From Methylophaga nitratireducenticrescens (lineage in GTDB: Bacteria; Pseudomonadota; Gammaproteobacteria; Nitrosococcales; Methylophagaceae), in the NCBI RefSeq assembly GCF_000260985.4, contig NC_017857.3:124001-188000 (forward strand): a stretch of DNA of 64,000 nucleotides, in the 5' to 3' direction. Below are positions 10,270 to 18,931 of this stretch, piece by piece. The first letter of the stretch is position 1; each line of letters starts with the position of its first letter. The translations under genes and the position numbers were made by a program. Under the pieces are notes generated by a model that was given only the letters and a program-made list of their open reading frames with translations, was not told the DNA's origin and searched no databases.

Positions 10270-12903
10270 GTGGATCGCGCCCAGGCTCTACGTATATTTC
10301 AGGCACATAATCGTGCCCGAATCAGTCATTTAATAGAGCTGGCACCACACAAACAGGCGATATTCTATCGCCTGTTGCCATTATTATTTCATATCAACCA
10401 TAAACTGCTGCCGGGTTATGTCAGTGATGACTGCCCGGCTGGCATTATGGATTATCAACCTGATAGCGAAGCGCTCAACAGTGCTATCAATCTGAATCGA
10501 AATTTCAGTCATCGCCGCAAAGCGTTAAGACGTTATGCATTACGCGGTATCTATTTGCTTAATCCCGCAGGACAAATCCGCTACCCTGACCCCACCAGCT
10601 TTGATCTATGGCTGGTGCATCATGCCACCTTAAAACCTGATCAGCTGGCTATGCTGCAAAACAAAGTTGACGGTATTGTTCAGTGGGCGGCAACGCTGGG
10701 CATTGAGTTGCGATTTCGGTTACTGGATGAAACGCAGTGCCGAAACGAGACTATTTCAAGTGCCGAAAGAGAAGCATTTTATTTACAGGGTCTGTGTGTC
10801 GCCGGCAGCGCCCCGCTTTGGTGGTTAATTACCAGTGAAGAACATCAGACATATTTGCAAATTGCTGAGAGGTTATTGTCACAAAGAGGCTTAACCCAAA
10901 TCAGTTTACTGAACTTTGGGTTTGATCGCTCCCCCCAGCCTGAGCACCTGTTTAATCAAGCCTGCCAGATATTTAGCAAAGCTATTGATGGCGATGTAAC
11001 AGCATTACTGGATTTAATCTTTATGCAGTCTCAGTTGAGATTGTTTCCTGAGATTGTGCATTTGTCTGACCGCTATAAAGCAAAGGTCGAGCATGGTGAA
11101 ACCGATAGTCTGCAAGTAGAACCAGCCAGTCTCAAACTGGCCGAAATAGAAAGAAATGCAGCGGATGATGATCAACTCCTTGCAAGGCAGGCTTATTATG
11201 CTTTGTGTGGAGAACGCTTATCCCAACAGGTAAAACATCCCCAGTTTGCCTGGCGCCGCCATAGCCTGCAAAGCATTTACAAAGACTGGAACTGGTCGGC
11301 CGAAACATTGAAAAAAGAAGATAACCGTTCGGCCTGGGATTATCCCCAACGTCATCAATGGTGGACCAATCTTAGCCCCAAACTACAGGAATTTGTGTTA
11401 GATCTGCAGCAGTTTGCCAAACAGCACCTGATCAGTGATGCGAGCCAGCTTAATGTGCTGGAAAAAGCACTCGCGCAATCGCTGGACACCACCGAGTCAG
11501 TTATTGAACAGTTACCAACTGCGTTGCAAATGACCGATGGGCCGGAACAACTTTACCTTTTCCGGTTCACTGATCAAACGGAATGGAAACTCAGCTCAAT
11601 ACCGCTTAATGACGCAAAACAGGTTGGTCTGAAACAGCATAAATCGCTGACATATCTTCTGGTATGGGCCGTTCGCAATCATATTTTGACCACACGCAGC
11701 TGGTTAAGAGTGGCCGATCAAAAACAGCAGATAAATATTAATCTGGTACTTGAACTGACCCAGAACTTGTTGAAATCAGCATTACCGTTGCATCAGAGGG
11801 TCATGAGCAAGGAAGTATTTCTGCAACCGGCCAAAGCGGAACGTTTAATGCTGTTTGCCAATCTGCAAACGGCCGGTAATGATATCCAGCAAAGTGGTCC
11901 GATACAGATGGCCAGTCTGAACAATGATCCCTTAAGCTATACCTCAAACAGACAGAATCTGGTCAGCAGTCTGGATCTGTTGATCTATACCAGTTGGGGA
12001 CAATGGCATCATTACCGTTTTGACGGCGATAATGCAATCACTGAAGCACTCCGTCAGGTACTTAAATCGCAGCCAACCGCCCAATTGAGCAGCCATATTT
12101 CATGCTGGTGCGCCACCGGCTTTTTTGGTCAGGCGATTAATACCCGTTTGCAGCAACTGTTTGACGCCGTATTGACCCATTATCAATATCATCCACGGCA
12201 AGGTCGGTACCTGATGTTGCTGGGAGACCGTCTATCTCAGCTGCAGTGGCAGGATGATCAACTGCAAATAAAACAATTTGCAGCAGAAAAAGACCTCAAC
12301 CATGCTCTCGCTGAAGAACAAAAACAGTACCTGCCGACTCGCGTCGATAGCTACCTGGATAGTGACAATCTGCTCAATTCGATGCTGCTATATCAACAAC
12401 CGCAGACGGTAAGTTTGTTTGCCTATCGCATGACAGAAACCACAGAGATCTATGTCATTGATGAACTCGGACATCTGCAGCAGTTTGCCTATCCATCATT
12501 AACGGAAGCGCAAATCCTTGCCCAGTTGAAACTGTTTATTCGTAATAGCGTGGGTGACGCGGTAGTGCAATGCGATTGTTATCAACTTTTAAGACAGCAA
12601 CAGCGCTGGCAAATAAATCCGATCCAACCTTCACGATCTGAACCAGCTCCTTTTTCGGTTATTTGGCAAATTACGGGTGCTCAACTGGCATTAAACCTGA
12701 AGTCACAAACGGTTAAAACCGATCTTGGTGATCCGCAGCTTCTTCCGCTCCTGGCTGAATTATTTCAACATAATACCGGACATAAGCCTGAGATTTATTT
12801 TATTGATAAGTTACAGTTTGTGCCTAAGACACCTTATTCCAGTCTTTTTTTCCTGAACCGCAAATACGAATTAGAGCAACAGTTTAATCAGGTAAAGCTT
12901 TAG
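10270..12903 (+). CDS. cyaA: Class I adenylate cyclase homologue with an eroded active site
   Basis: An 877-aa protein starting at GTG 10270 and colinear over its length with enterobacterial class I adenylate cyclases: LPLLFHINHKLLPGYV near residue 35-51, WAATLGIELRF, FAWRRHSLQSIYKDWNW, LLVWAVRNHILTTRSWL and SSLDLLIYTSWGQWHHYRF. The catalytic region is unusual. Where E. coli has Gly-Ser followed by Asp-Leu-Asp-Ile-Trp, this protein has Asn98-Pro99 and Thr-Ser-Phe-Asp112-Leu-Trp114, so the GS and the first aspartate are missing. The nearby glycine-rich segment with a Gly-Ser-x-Gln-His core also appears to be deleted around residues 155-165. It is either a divergent active enzyme or a pseudoenzyme. 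Family assignment is firm; activity is doubtful. Confidence 0.85.
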   Translation: MDRAQALRIFQAHNRARISHLIELAPHKQAIFYRLLPLLFHINHKLLPGYVSDDCPAGIMDYQPDSEALNSAINLNRNFSHRRKALRRYALRGIYLLNPAGQIRYPDPTSFDLWLVHHATLKPDQLAMLQNKVDGIVQWAATLGIELRFRLLDETQCRNETISSAEREAFYLQGLCVAGSAPLWWLITSEEHQTYLQIAERLLSQRGLTQISLLNFGFDRSPQPEHLFNQACQIFSKAIDGDVTALLDLIFMQSQLRLFPEIVHLSDRYKAKVEHGETDSLQVEPASLKLAEIERNAADDDQLLARQAYYALCGERLSQQVKHPQFAWRRHSLQSIYKDWNWSAETLKKEDNRSAWDYPQRHQWWTNLSPKLQEFVLDLQQFAKQHLISDASQLNVLEKALAQSLDTTESVIEQLPTALQMTDGPEQLYLFRFTDQTEWKLSSIPLNDAKQVGLKQHKSLTYLLVWAVRNHILTTRSWLRVADQKQQININLVLELTQNLLKSALPLHQRVMSKEVFLQPAKAERLMLFANLQTAGNDIQQSGPIQMASLNNDPLSYTSNRQNLVSSLDLLIYTSWGQWHHYRFDGDNAITEALRQVLKSQPTAQLSSHISCWCATGFFGQAINTRLQQLFDAVLTHYQYHPRQGRYLMLLGDRLSQLQWQDDQLQIKQFAAEKDLNHALAEEQKQYLPTRVDSYLDSDNLLNSMLLYQQPQTVSLFAYRMTETTEIYVIDELGHLQQFAYPSLTEAQILAQLKLFIRNSVGDAVVQCDCYQLLRQQQRWQINPIQPSRSEPAPFSVIWQITGAQLALNLKSQTVKTDLGDPQLLPLLAELFQHNTGHKPEIYFIDKLQFVPKTPYSSLFFLNRKYELEQQFNQVKL

Positions 12904-12956
12904 ATTTCGCAGCAGCTCTTTTATCATGGGGGCCTGACTAGAAACAAAGAATTCGT

Positions 12957-13985
12957 ATGATTAAAGTAGGAATTGTCGGTGGCACGGGTTATACCGGAGT
13001 TGAGCTGCTTCGCTTATTAGCCATTCATCCGCAGGTCTCCCTGGAGATCATCACATCGCGCAGCGAAGCCGGTATGCCGGTGAGTGATTTATATCCGAAC
13101 CTTCGTGGCCATGTTGATTTGTGTTTTACCGTTCCAGATGATGCGGCATTATCGACCTGTGATGTGGTTTTCTTTGCCACACCACATACCGTTGCTATGG
13201 CAAGTGTGCCATCGTTAATTGACCGTGGAGTTCGGGTGATTGATTTATCGGCTGACTTTCGGCTGAAGAATATCCCGTTGTGGGAGAAATGGTATAACAC
13301 GCCCCATACCTGTCCACACTTGGCAGAACTGGCGGTCTATGGGTTGCCAGAACTCAATCGTGAAGCCATTCGCGAAGCACAACTAGTGGCAGTCGCCGGG
13401 TGTTATCCAACTGCCGTCCAGTTAGGCTATATGCCTTTACTGGAAGCAGGCCTGATTGATCCACAACATTTGATTGCCGATGCCAAATCAGGCGTCAGCG
13501 GGGCCGGACGCAAAGCCAGTTTTGGCACGATGCTGACCGAAGCAAGTGAAAATATGAAGGCCTATGCCGTTGCTGGGCATCGTCATTTACCTGAAATTCG
13601 TCAGGGTCTGAATCAGATGCATGGCAAAGAAGTGGGCCTGACGTTTGTGCCTCATCTCACACCGATGATTCGTGGTATTCATGCGACTTTGTATAGCCAG
13701 CTGCTCAAATCAGCCGATCTTCAAAGTTTATTTGAGCAACGTTTTGCTGATGAACCCTTTGTCGACGTGATGCCCGCAGGCTCACATCCTGAAACCAGAA
13801 GTGTACGAGGTGCCAATGTCTGCAGAATAGCCGTACATCAACCTGAAAATGCTGATACTGTTGTGGTGTTATCGGTTATTGATAACCTGGTTAAAGGCGC
13901 ATCAGGACAGGCGATACAAAATATGAATATCATGTTCGGTCTTGATGAACGTCTTGGCATTAACCACATAGCAACCCTCCCCTGA
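12957..13985 (+). CDS. argC: N-acetyl-gamma-glutamyl-phosphate reductase
   Basis: NADPH-dependent third step of arginine biosynthesis. The N-terminal Rossmann motif [17 protein letters not shown], the catalytic Cys149 in [13 protein letters not shown], the [10 protein letters not shown] loop and the [10 protein letters not shown] segment with the active-site His are all present. The length of 342 aa is standard for the short bacterial form. It starts 53 bp after the cyclase gene. Its TGA overlaps the next gene's ATG by one base, which couples a biosynthetic gene to two genes of envelope type. Confidence 0.96.
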   Translation: MIKVGIVGGTGYTGVELLRLLAIHPQVSLEIITSRSEAGMPVSDLYPNLRGHVDLCFTVPDDAALSTCDVVFFATPHTVAMASVPSLIDRGVRVIDLSADFRLKNIPLWEKWYNTPHTCPHLAELAVYGLPELNREAIREAQLVAVAGCYPTAVQLGYMPLLEAGLIDPQHLIADAKSGVSGAGRKASFGTMLTEASENMKAYAVAGHRHLPEIRQGLNQMHGKEVGLTFVPHLTPMIRGIHATLYSQLLKSADLQSLFEQRFADEPFVDVMPAGSHPETRSVRGANVCRIAVHQPENADTVVVLSVIDNLVKGASGQAIQNMNIMFGLDERLGINHIATLP

Positions 13986-14689
13986 TGAGCTCGCCTCTCG
14001 ATAGTTACGTTATAAAACCAAAGCGGCCTCTGCGCTTTGTTGTCTGGTTAATAATCGCTATCGTTATCAGTGGACTTCTCCAGTGGTATTGGTTTAATCG
14101 TGACAGCGGCGATACAGCCCAGCTGATCGAGCAAAATCAGCAAATGACGGAACAGCTTGCTGTAATGAAAACTCAGCTGATGCAACAGTCGGAGCTACTG
14201 CAAAACCAGGAACAAGTCCAGGCCATGCATCAGGCAACAGCCCAGCAATTACAAAATCGATTGCAACAACTGCAAAAGAAAGTAATTGAACTGAATAAAG
14301 AATTGCTTTTTTATCAAAATATTACCCAAGGTAACAGTACCAGTGAACTGCAAATCCGCGATTTACAGTTACGTCCAGAAACCGAGAACTCAGATCAGGT
14401 TCGCTATCGGCTGGTCATTACCCAGGGTAAAAATATCAGCGAACCGATTACCGGCGAGGTGATCATCAGATTGCAAAATACTGAAGGTGAAGGCGACGAG
14501 GCCAAAGCGGTCGATCTCAACATCACTGAGCATCCACTTAACCTCCGTCATGTTCAGATTATTGAGGGTGTCTTCAATCTTGGTGAATTGTCAGATCCTG
14601 AACAAATCAGCGTCAGTTTGCGCCAGAAAGACAAAATACTAATTTCACGCAGCTTTGATTGGCAAACAGAAACACCCGTCGGGCAATGA
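13985..14689 (+). CDS. Membrane-anchored coiled-coil protein (DUF6776-like)
   Basis: A 234-aa protein with a short basic N-terminus, one membrane helix (about 19-37, FVVWLIIAIVISGLLQWYW), a Gln-rich coiled coil (about 45-105) and a C-terminal beta-rich region. This fits a single-pass protein with its body in the periplasm. It resembles the family annotated as DUF6776 (recognition from memory); its function is unknown. It overlaps argC by one base, and the bactofilin gene begins 8 bp after its stop. That tight pairing suggests a shared role in cell-envelope or cytoskeletal organisation (inference). Confidence 0.75.
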   Translation: MSSPLDSYVIKPKRPLRFVVWLIIAIVISGLLQWYWFNRDSGDTAQLIEQNQQMTEQLAVMKTQLMQQSELLQNQEQVQAMHQATAQQLQNRLQQLQKKVIELNKELLFYQNITQGNSTSELQIRDLQLRPETENSDQVRYRLVITQGKNISEPITGEVIIRLQNTEGEGDEAKAVDLNITEHPLNLRHVQIIEGVFNLGELSDPEQISVSLRQKDKILISRSFDWQTETPVGQ

Positions 14690-14697
14690 GGTAATTC

Positions 14698-15135
14698 ATG
14701 TTCAGCAGCAAAAAAAATAAACGGCGTAAGGCCGCCCGAATTGACACATTAATTGGTGAGAACACCCATCTCAAAGGCGATATTCACTTTAGTGGTGGTT
14801 TACGGATAGATGGTGTAATCACTGGTAATATTATCGCTGATGAAGGTGAGCCCGCATTATTAACACTGAGCGAAAAAGGCCGTATAGAAGGCGAAGTCCG
14901 GGTGCCATTTCAAATTATCAATGGTGATGTCAAAGGCAATTTATATGCAGTTGAACATATTGAACTGGCCAATAAAGCACGTATCAATGGCAATGTTTTT
15001 TATAAGCTGCTGGAAATGGCTGTTGGCAGTGAAGTCAACGGGCAATTGATTCATGTTGGTGAGGCGGAAGAAACCGATTTGAACCTTGAACATTCCCAAA
15101 CCGATCCCAATTTAAACCTTGAACAACAGACATAG
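14698..15135 (+). CDS. Bactofilin (polymer-forming cytoskeletal protein)
   Basis: A 145-aa bactofilin. A basic N-terminal tail (MFSSKKNKRRKAARI) precedes the beta-helix core IDTLIGENTHLKGDIHFSGG-LRIDGVITGNI, with the typical rising-rung pattern of Gly, Asp and Ile/Val, followed by a polar acidic C-terminal tail (about 120-145). Bactofilins assemble nucleotide-free filaments at the membrane and scaffold cell-wall or polarity factors. The upstream single-pass coiled-coil protein is a candidate partner. The TAG stop is immediately followed by a dispersed palindromic element. Confidence 0.92.
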   Translation: MFSSKKNKRRKAARIDTLIGENTHLKGDIHFSGGLRIDGVITGNIIADEGEPALLTLSEKGRIEGEVRVPFQIINGDVKGNLYAVEHIELANKARINGNVFYKLLEMAVGSEVNGQLIHVGEAEETDLNLEHSQTDPNLNLEQQT

Positions 15136-15218
15136 GGCTGTTGATCTTTCAGAGCCGCCTCTGTTGTGACTGAAAAACGGCCTCAATAATTGGTAGCGCT
15201 TAAAGATAAAGAGGTCCT
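15134..15218. repeat. Dispersed palindromic element, copy A (85 bp)
   Basis: Starts in the bactofilin stop codon and ends one base before the IscR-like site of erpA. The left end reads AGGGCTGTTGATCTTTCAG. The right end, read on the minus strand, is AGGACCTCTTTATCTTTAAG, an imperfect terminal inverted repeat. The inner part CCGCCTCTGTTGTGACTG is shared almost exactly with the left arm of the 269-bp element at 30.5 kb. No coding capacity was seen. Confidence 0.65.
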
Positions 15219-15219
15219 A

Positions 15220-15251
15220 ATACTTGACTATTTTAGTCAGAATTGGATAAT
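15220..15251 (+). promoter_or_regulatory. erpA promoter overlapping an IscR type 1 site
   Basis: A -35 TTGACT (15224-15229) and a -10 GATAAT (15246-15251) are separated by 16 bp, 35 bp before the erpA ATG. Overlapping the -35, ATACTTGACTATTTTAGTC (15220-15238) and the next two bases match the first 21 positions of the IscR type 1 consensus as I recall it (ATA-SYYGACT-RWWWY-AGTC-RR). The outer right half (positions 22-23) deviates. In E. coli, erpA is repressed by 2Fe-2S IscR through such a site, so the same control is inferred here. Confidence 0.75.
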
Positions 15252-15285
15252 AAATGAACTATCTTAGATATCAACGGAGTAAATA

Positions 15286-15630
15286 ATGACGAGCGAAATG
15301 CCAAGTCCAGTTCTATTCACCGATTCGGCTGCGTCAAAAGTCAGCGAACTCATTGCCGAAGAAGGTAATGATCAATTAAAACTGCGCGTATTTATCACTG
15401 GTGGTGGTTGCTCCGGGTTTCAATACGGTTTTACATTTGAAGAAGAAGTCAGTGAAGGTGATACTGAAGTAGAAAAAGATGGCGTTACCCTGCTGATTGA
15501 TCCGGCAAGTTACCAATATTTGGTGGGTGCCGAAATTGACTATTCTGATGGTGTTGAAGGGTCCCAATTTGTGATTCGCAATCCTAATGCCACTACTACA
15601 TGTGGCTGTGGCTCTTCCTTCACACCCTAA
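15286..15630 (+). CDS. erpA: Iron-sulfur cluster insertion protein ErpA
   Basis: A-type carrier that delivers Fe-S clusters to apoproteins, notably IspG/IspH of isoprenoid synthesis. The 114-aa protein has the three conserved cysteines: one in [11 protein letters not shown] and two in TTCGCGSSF at the C-terminus. The [15 protein letters not shown] segment is typical of ErpA rather than IscA. It is monocistronic: its own promoter with an IscR-type site lies upstream and a strong terminator follows 24 bp after the stop. Confidence 0.95.
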   Translation: MTSEMPSPVLFTDSAASKVSELIAEEGNDQLKLRVFITGGGCSGFQYGFTFEEEVSEGDTEVEKDGVTLLIDPASYQYLVGAEIDYSDGVEGSQFVIRNPNATTTCGCGSSFTP

Positions 15631-15653
15631 CAGCCCCTTTAATATAAAAATGA

Positions 15654-15690
15654 AACCACTATACCGCCATGCGGTGTAGTGGTTTTTTTA
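15654..15690 (+). terminator. Rho-independent terminator of erpA
   Basis: A 14-bp stem, AACCACTATACCGC pairing with GCGGTGTAGTGGTT with one wobble, closes on a CAT loop and is followed by a T run (15685-15689). Confidence 0.93.
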
Positions 15691-15758
15691 TGTCAGTTGA
15701 TTTTATTCTCTAATCGCGGACAAACTGATATAAAGTTTATTTAAGGAAATTCAACAGC

Positions 15759-17048
15759 ATGCTCTCTAAATGGCAATGGTTACTCTCACAACTCACCCGC
15801 ACATTATGGATCCGTGCCTCACTTTTTGCCTTACTGGCGGTAGCGACAGCACTGATTGCCATTCCTGTACAACATATGATTAACGACCCATTCCCTTTTA
15901 GTGTCGGGGCGGACTCGGTGGGGCAAATACTGGATATTCTGGCATCCAGTATGCTGGCGGTTACGACATTCTCATTAAGCGTAATGGTGGCGGCATATAC
16001 TGCAGCAAGCAGCAGCGTAACACCTCGTGCTACCAAACTAGTGCAACAGGACACCACTACTCAGAATGTTTTAGCTACTTTTATTGGTTCTTTTTTATAT
16101 AGTCTGGTCGGTATCATTGCTTTGAGCACCGATCAATATGGTGAAAATGGTCGCTTGATTTTGTTTGTCGTGACCATCGGTGTGATTATTTTGATTGTCA
16201 TTACTATTCTTCGCTGGATTGAACATCTCTCTCAACTCGGTCGCGTGGGAGAAACTACTGAAAGGGTAGAAAATGCGGCTTCCAACACTATTACTCAACG
16301 TATTAAACATCCAACTCTGGGAGCAAAAAGGCTTATTGAAAAAAATCACATTCCTGACAATGCCCATGCTATTTACGCCAATAGCATTGGCTATGTCCGA
16401 CATATTGATGTTGGTGCATTAAATGATTACGCCAAACAATATGAGGCAGAAATAGGTGTGCTGGCATTACCGGGTAAATTTGTGCATCCAGCCAAGCCTA
16501 TTGTCTGGATAAACACAAAGACCAGTGATGAGATGGTTGCTAAAATCTGTTCTGCTGTCACATTAGGCAATGAACGCTCCTTTGACCAGGATCCCCGCTT
16601 TGGTTTGTCCGTTTTAGCTGAAATTGCCTCACGAGCACTCTCCCCTGCAGTCAATGATCCCGGTACCGCTATTGATGTTATCAATCGTGGATTTCGAATT
16701 CTTATTTCCTGGAAAGACTATAAATTTGCTGATACCGATGAGCAGATAATCTATCGCCATGTACGGGTGCCAGAACTGGAACTTGGTGATCTGCTGGATG
16801 ATCTTTTTAGGCCAATCGAACGTGATGGAGCCAACATGATTGAGGTGCAACTTCGCTTGCAGCAAGCACTTGCGGCCTTAAATATGATCGCACCGGAAGT
16901 CTTTGGAGAAGAAGTATCACGTCATTTACAGCTGATGAAACAGCGGACAGATCAATCTTCATTGGTGGAAGCAGATAGACAGCGTTTAAAACCTATTTAT
17001 GATCAATTAATTTCATCCGAAGCGCTTATCCAGGACACGTTCCTATAA
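15759..17048 (+). CDS. DUF2254 family membrane protein
   Basis: A 429-aa protein with a run of membrane helices in the first half (about 15-40, 65-90, 105-130 and 138-155) and a soluble C-terminal half. The segment ASRALSPAVNDPGTAID and the helix-one pattern resemble the DUF2254 family (recognition from memory), whose function is unknown. It starts 69 bp after the erpA terminator and ends about 45 bp before the efflux-regulator palindrome, so it appears to be monocistronic. Confidence 0.8.
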   Translation: MLSKWQWLLSQLTRTLWIRASLFALLAVATALIAIPVQHMINDPFPFSVGADSVGQILDILASSMLAVTTFSLSVMVAAYTAASSSVTPRATKLVQQDTTTQNVLATFIGSFLYSLVGIIALSTDQYGENGRLILFVVTIGVIILIVITILRWIEHLSQLGRVGETTERVENAASNTITQRIKHPTLGAKRLIEKNHIPDNAHAIYANSIGYVRHIDVGALNDYAKQYEAEIGVLALPGKFVHPAKPIVWINTKTSDEMVAKICSAVTLGNERSFDQDPRFGLSVLAEIASRALSPAVNDPGTAIDVINRGFRILISWKDYKFADTDEQIIYRHVRVPELELGDLLDDLFRPIERDGANMIEVQLRLQQALAALNMIAPEVFGEEVSRHLQLMKQRTDQSSLVEADRQRLKPIYDQLISSEALIQDTFL

Positions 17049-17092
17049 AAAAGTGTCTTACGTTAACTTTACCTTAACTTAGCTCATGTATA

Positions 17093-17116
17093 TTATGAAT
17101 GAACGTTCATTCATAA
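17093..17116. promoter_or_regulatory. Perfect 24-bp palindrome, probable TetR operator
   Basis: TTATGAATGAAC followed by its exact reverse complement GTTCATTCATAA, centred between 17104 and 17105 and 10 bp before the TetR ATG. AT-rich -10-like strings lie at its left edge. The size and position suit an autoregulatory operator of an AcrR/TtgR-type repressor that would also control the efflux genes downstream. Confidence 0.8.
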
Positions 17117-17126
17117 TAAGTCATCT

Positions 17127-17753
17127 ATGTCACCAGCCAAAAGCACTGCCGATAAGCGTGAAGCTATTTTCTGTGCCTCCTTAAAATTGCTGGCCAATTA
17201 CGGTTTTCATGGTTTTTCGATTAAGCAACTTGCCGAAGAGGCTGGTGTGGCGACCGGCACTATTTATCTTTATTTCAAAGACCGGGATGAGCTGATTCGT
17301 GAGCTCAATACACAAATAATTGATGACTTCATAAAAGCAACGCTTGAGGGACATGACCCCCAGCTGCCACTTAAGCAACAATATCGTCGTATGTGTTGCA
17401 ACCTTTGGCACTTTTGCATTGATAACCCCTGCATCACTTATAGTAAAGCGCAATTTGATCATCTGCCTCCAGATATCTTACGGTGCCAACGCAGCCATGC
17501 ATGGGATGGACTTCAACCACTTAAGGATTTGTTTGAAAAGGGACGGACTACAGAACAAATTAAAAACTTATCCGACGATATTCTCATCAGTCTGAGTTTT
17601 GAACCTTATCTGTTTCTCGCTCGCCAACATTTAGTGGACGTTATCAAAGTCGATAACGACGCCCTGACCAATATTATTGATGCCAGCTGGGATGCTATCG
17701 CCTGCTCGCCATCACAGAACGACGATACTGACAGACAATCAAATCAGGAGTAG
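17127..17753 (+). CDS. TetR/AcrR-family repressor of the RND efflux operon
   Basis: A 208-aa one-domain regulator. The N-terminal helix-turn-helix (about 10-55) reads KLLANYGFHGFSIKQLAEEA followed by GVATGTIYLYFKDRDELI, the standard TetR DNA-binding layout. The C-terminal ligand domain is divergent and has several Cys and aromatic residues. It is read in the same direction as the efflux genes, only 3 bp before the adaptor gene. That is unlike the divergent acrR-acrAB layout, so it should autoregulate with the pump. The 24-bp palindrome directly upstream is its likely operator. Confidence 0.9.
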   Translation: MSPAKSTADKREAIFCASLKLLANYGFHGFSIKQLAEEAGVATGTIYLYFKDRDELIRELNTQIIDDFIKATLEGHDPQLPLKQQYRRMCCNLWHFCIDNPCITYSKAQFDHLPPDILRCQRSHAWDGLQPLKDLFEKGRTTEQIKNLSDDILISLSFEPYLFLARQHLVDVIKVDNDALTNIIDASWDAIACSPSQNDDTDRQSNQE

Positions 17754-17756
17754 TAC

Positions 17757-18929
17757 ATGCCACGCCATTTTTTATCTGTTAAAACATTGATGCTGATAAG
17801 TTTATTGACGCTCAATATGGCAGCATGCCAATCCTCCGACTCGGAAGATGCCCAGCAAAATACACAGCAAGCGGCTCCGAAAGTGGATGTAGTGAGCCTG
17901 ATTCCACAAACCATCACAATCAAAACGGAATTACCGGCACGAACAGTCGCTTTCCGACAGGCTGAAGTCAGGCCACAGGTAAATGGCATTATTGAGAAGC
18001 GGCTGTTCGAAGAAGGTGCAGATGTTAATGCAGGCCAGCGTCTTTACCAAATAGACGAAGCCCCCTTTCAAGCGGCTTTGCAAATGGCTAAAGCTGAGCT
18101 GGCCAGGGCGGAAGCCAACATTCAGTCGACAAAAGCGCGCGCCGATCGTTTTAAAGGATTGATTGATAACAAAGCCATTAGCCAACAAGATTATGACGAT
18201 GCATTAGCATCCTATCTACAGTCCCAGGCAGAAGTTGCTGTTGCACAGGCCAGCATTCAAACAGCTGAAATAAATTTACGTTATACCAAGGTAAAGGCCC
18301 CGATTGATGGTCGGATTGGACGTTCTAATATTACAGAAGGCGCCTTGGTGACGGCGCAGCAAGAGACACCTTTAGCCACTATTACCCAAACCGATCCAAT
18401 TTATGTCGACATTTCTCAGGCATCAAAAGAAATACTGCAATTACGCCGACAATTGATGTCGGGGGGTATTACGAATGAAGAAGCGACTCAAGTCCGGTTA
18501 AAACTGGAAGATGGAACGATCTACTCACACATTGGCACGCTGCAATTTTCTGAAGTGAATGTGAATGAAGACACTGGCAGCCTGGTCATGCGGGCACAAT
18601 TTCCCAATCCGGAAGGCCTTCTGTTGCCAGGCATGTATGTGAAAGCTGAAGTGCAAGAAGGGAAAATGCAGGATGCCATCTTAGTTCCACATAAAGCTGT
18701 CGCATTTTCTCGGGAAGGTAAGGCAAGTGTGATGTTGGTAAATAGTGAAAATAAGGTTGAACAACGCCTTATTGAAGTAAAGCAGTCTATTGGGAATAAC
18801 TGGTTGGTCCTGGAAGGGCTAACTGGTGGTGAAAAAGTGGTTGTAGAAGGTTTACAGAAAATTGCCGTCGATTCTGCCGTGGAAATTGACATTGAAACTG
18901 ACACCACCAACCCGCAAACTGAGGAGTAA
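17757..18929 (+). CDS. RND efflux periplasmic adaptor, AcrA/MexA type
   Basis: A 390-aa membrane-fusion lipoprotein that bridges the inner-membrane pump and the outer-membrane channel. The N-terminus has a signal peptide ending in a lipobox (NMAACQSS, Cys about 23). Next come the barrel-sandwich ([19 protein letters not shown]), an alpha-hairpin rich in Ala/Gln/Glu (about 100-170), the second lipoyl half ([20 protein letters not shown]) and a C-terminal beta-barrel with [14 protein letters not shown]. It lies 3 bp after the regulator and 2 bp before the pump gene, so this is one operon. Confidence 0.95.
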   Translation: MPRHFLSVKTLMLISLLTLNMAACQSSDSEDAQQNTQQAAPKVDVVSLIPQTITIKTELPARTVAFRQAEVRPQVNGIIEKRLFEEGADVNAGQRLYQIDEAPFQAALQMAKAELARAEANIQSTKARADRFKGLIDNKAISQQDYDDALASYLQSQAEVAVAQASIQTAEINLRYTKVKAPIDGRIGRSNITEGALVTAQQETPLATITQTDPIYVDISQASKEILQLRRQLMSGGITNEEATQVRLKLEDGTIYSHIGTLQFSEVNVNEDTGSLVMRAQFPNPEGLLLPGMYVKAEVQEGKMQDAILVPHKAVAFSREGKASVMLVNSENKVEQRLIEVKQSIGNNWLVLEGLTGGEKVVVEGLQKIAVDSAVEIDIETDTTNPQTEE

Positions 18930-18931
18930 CC

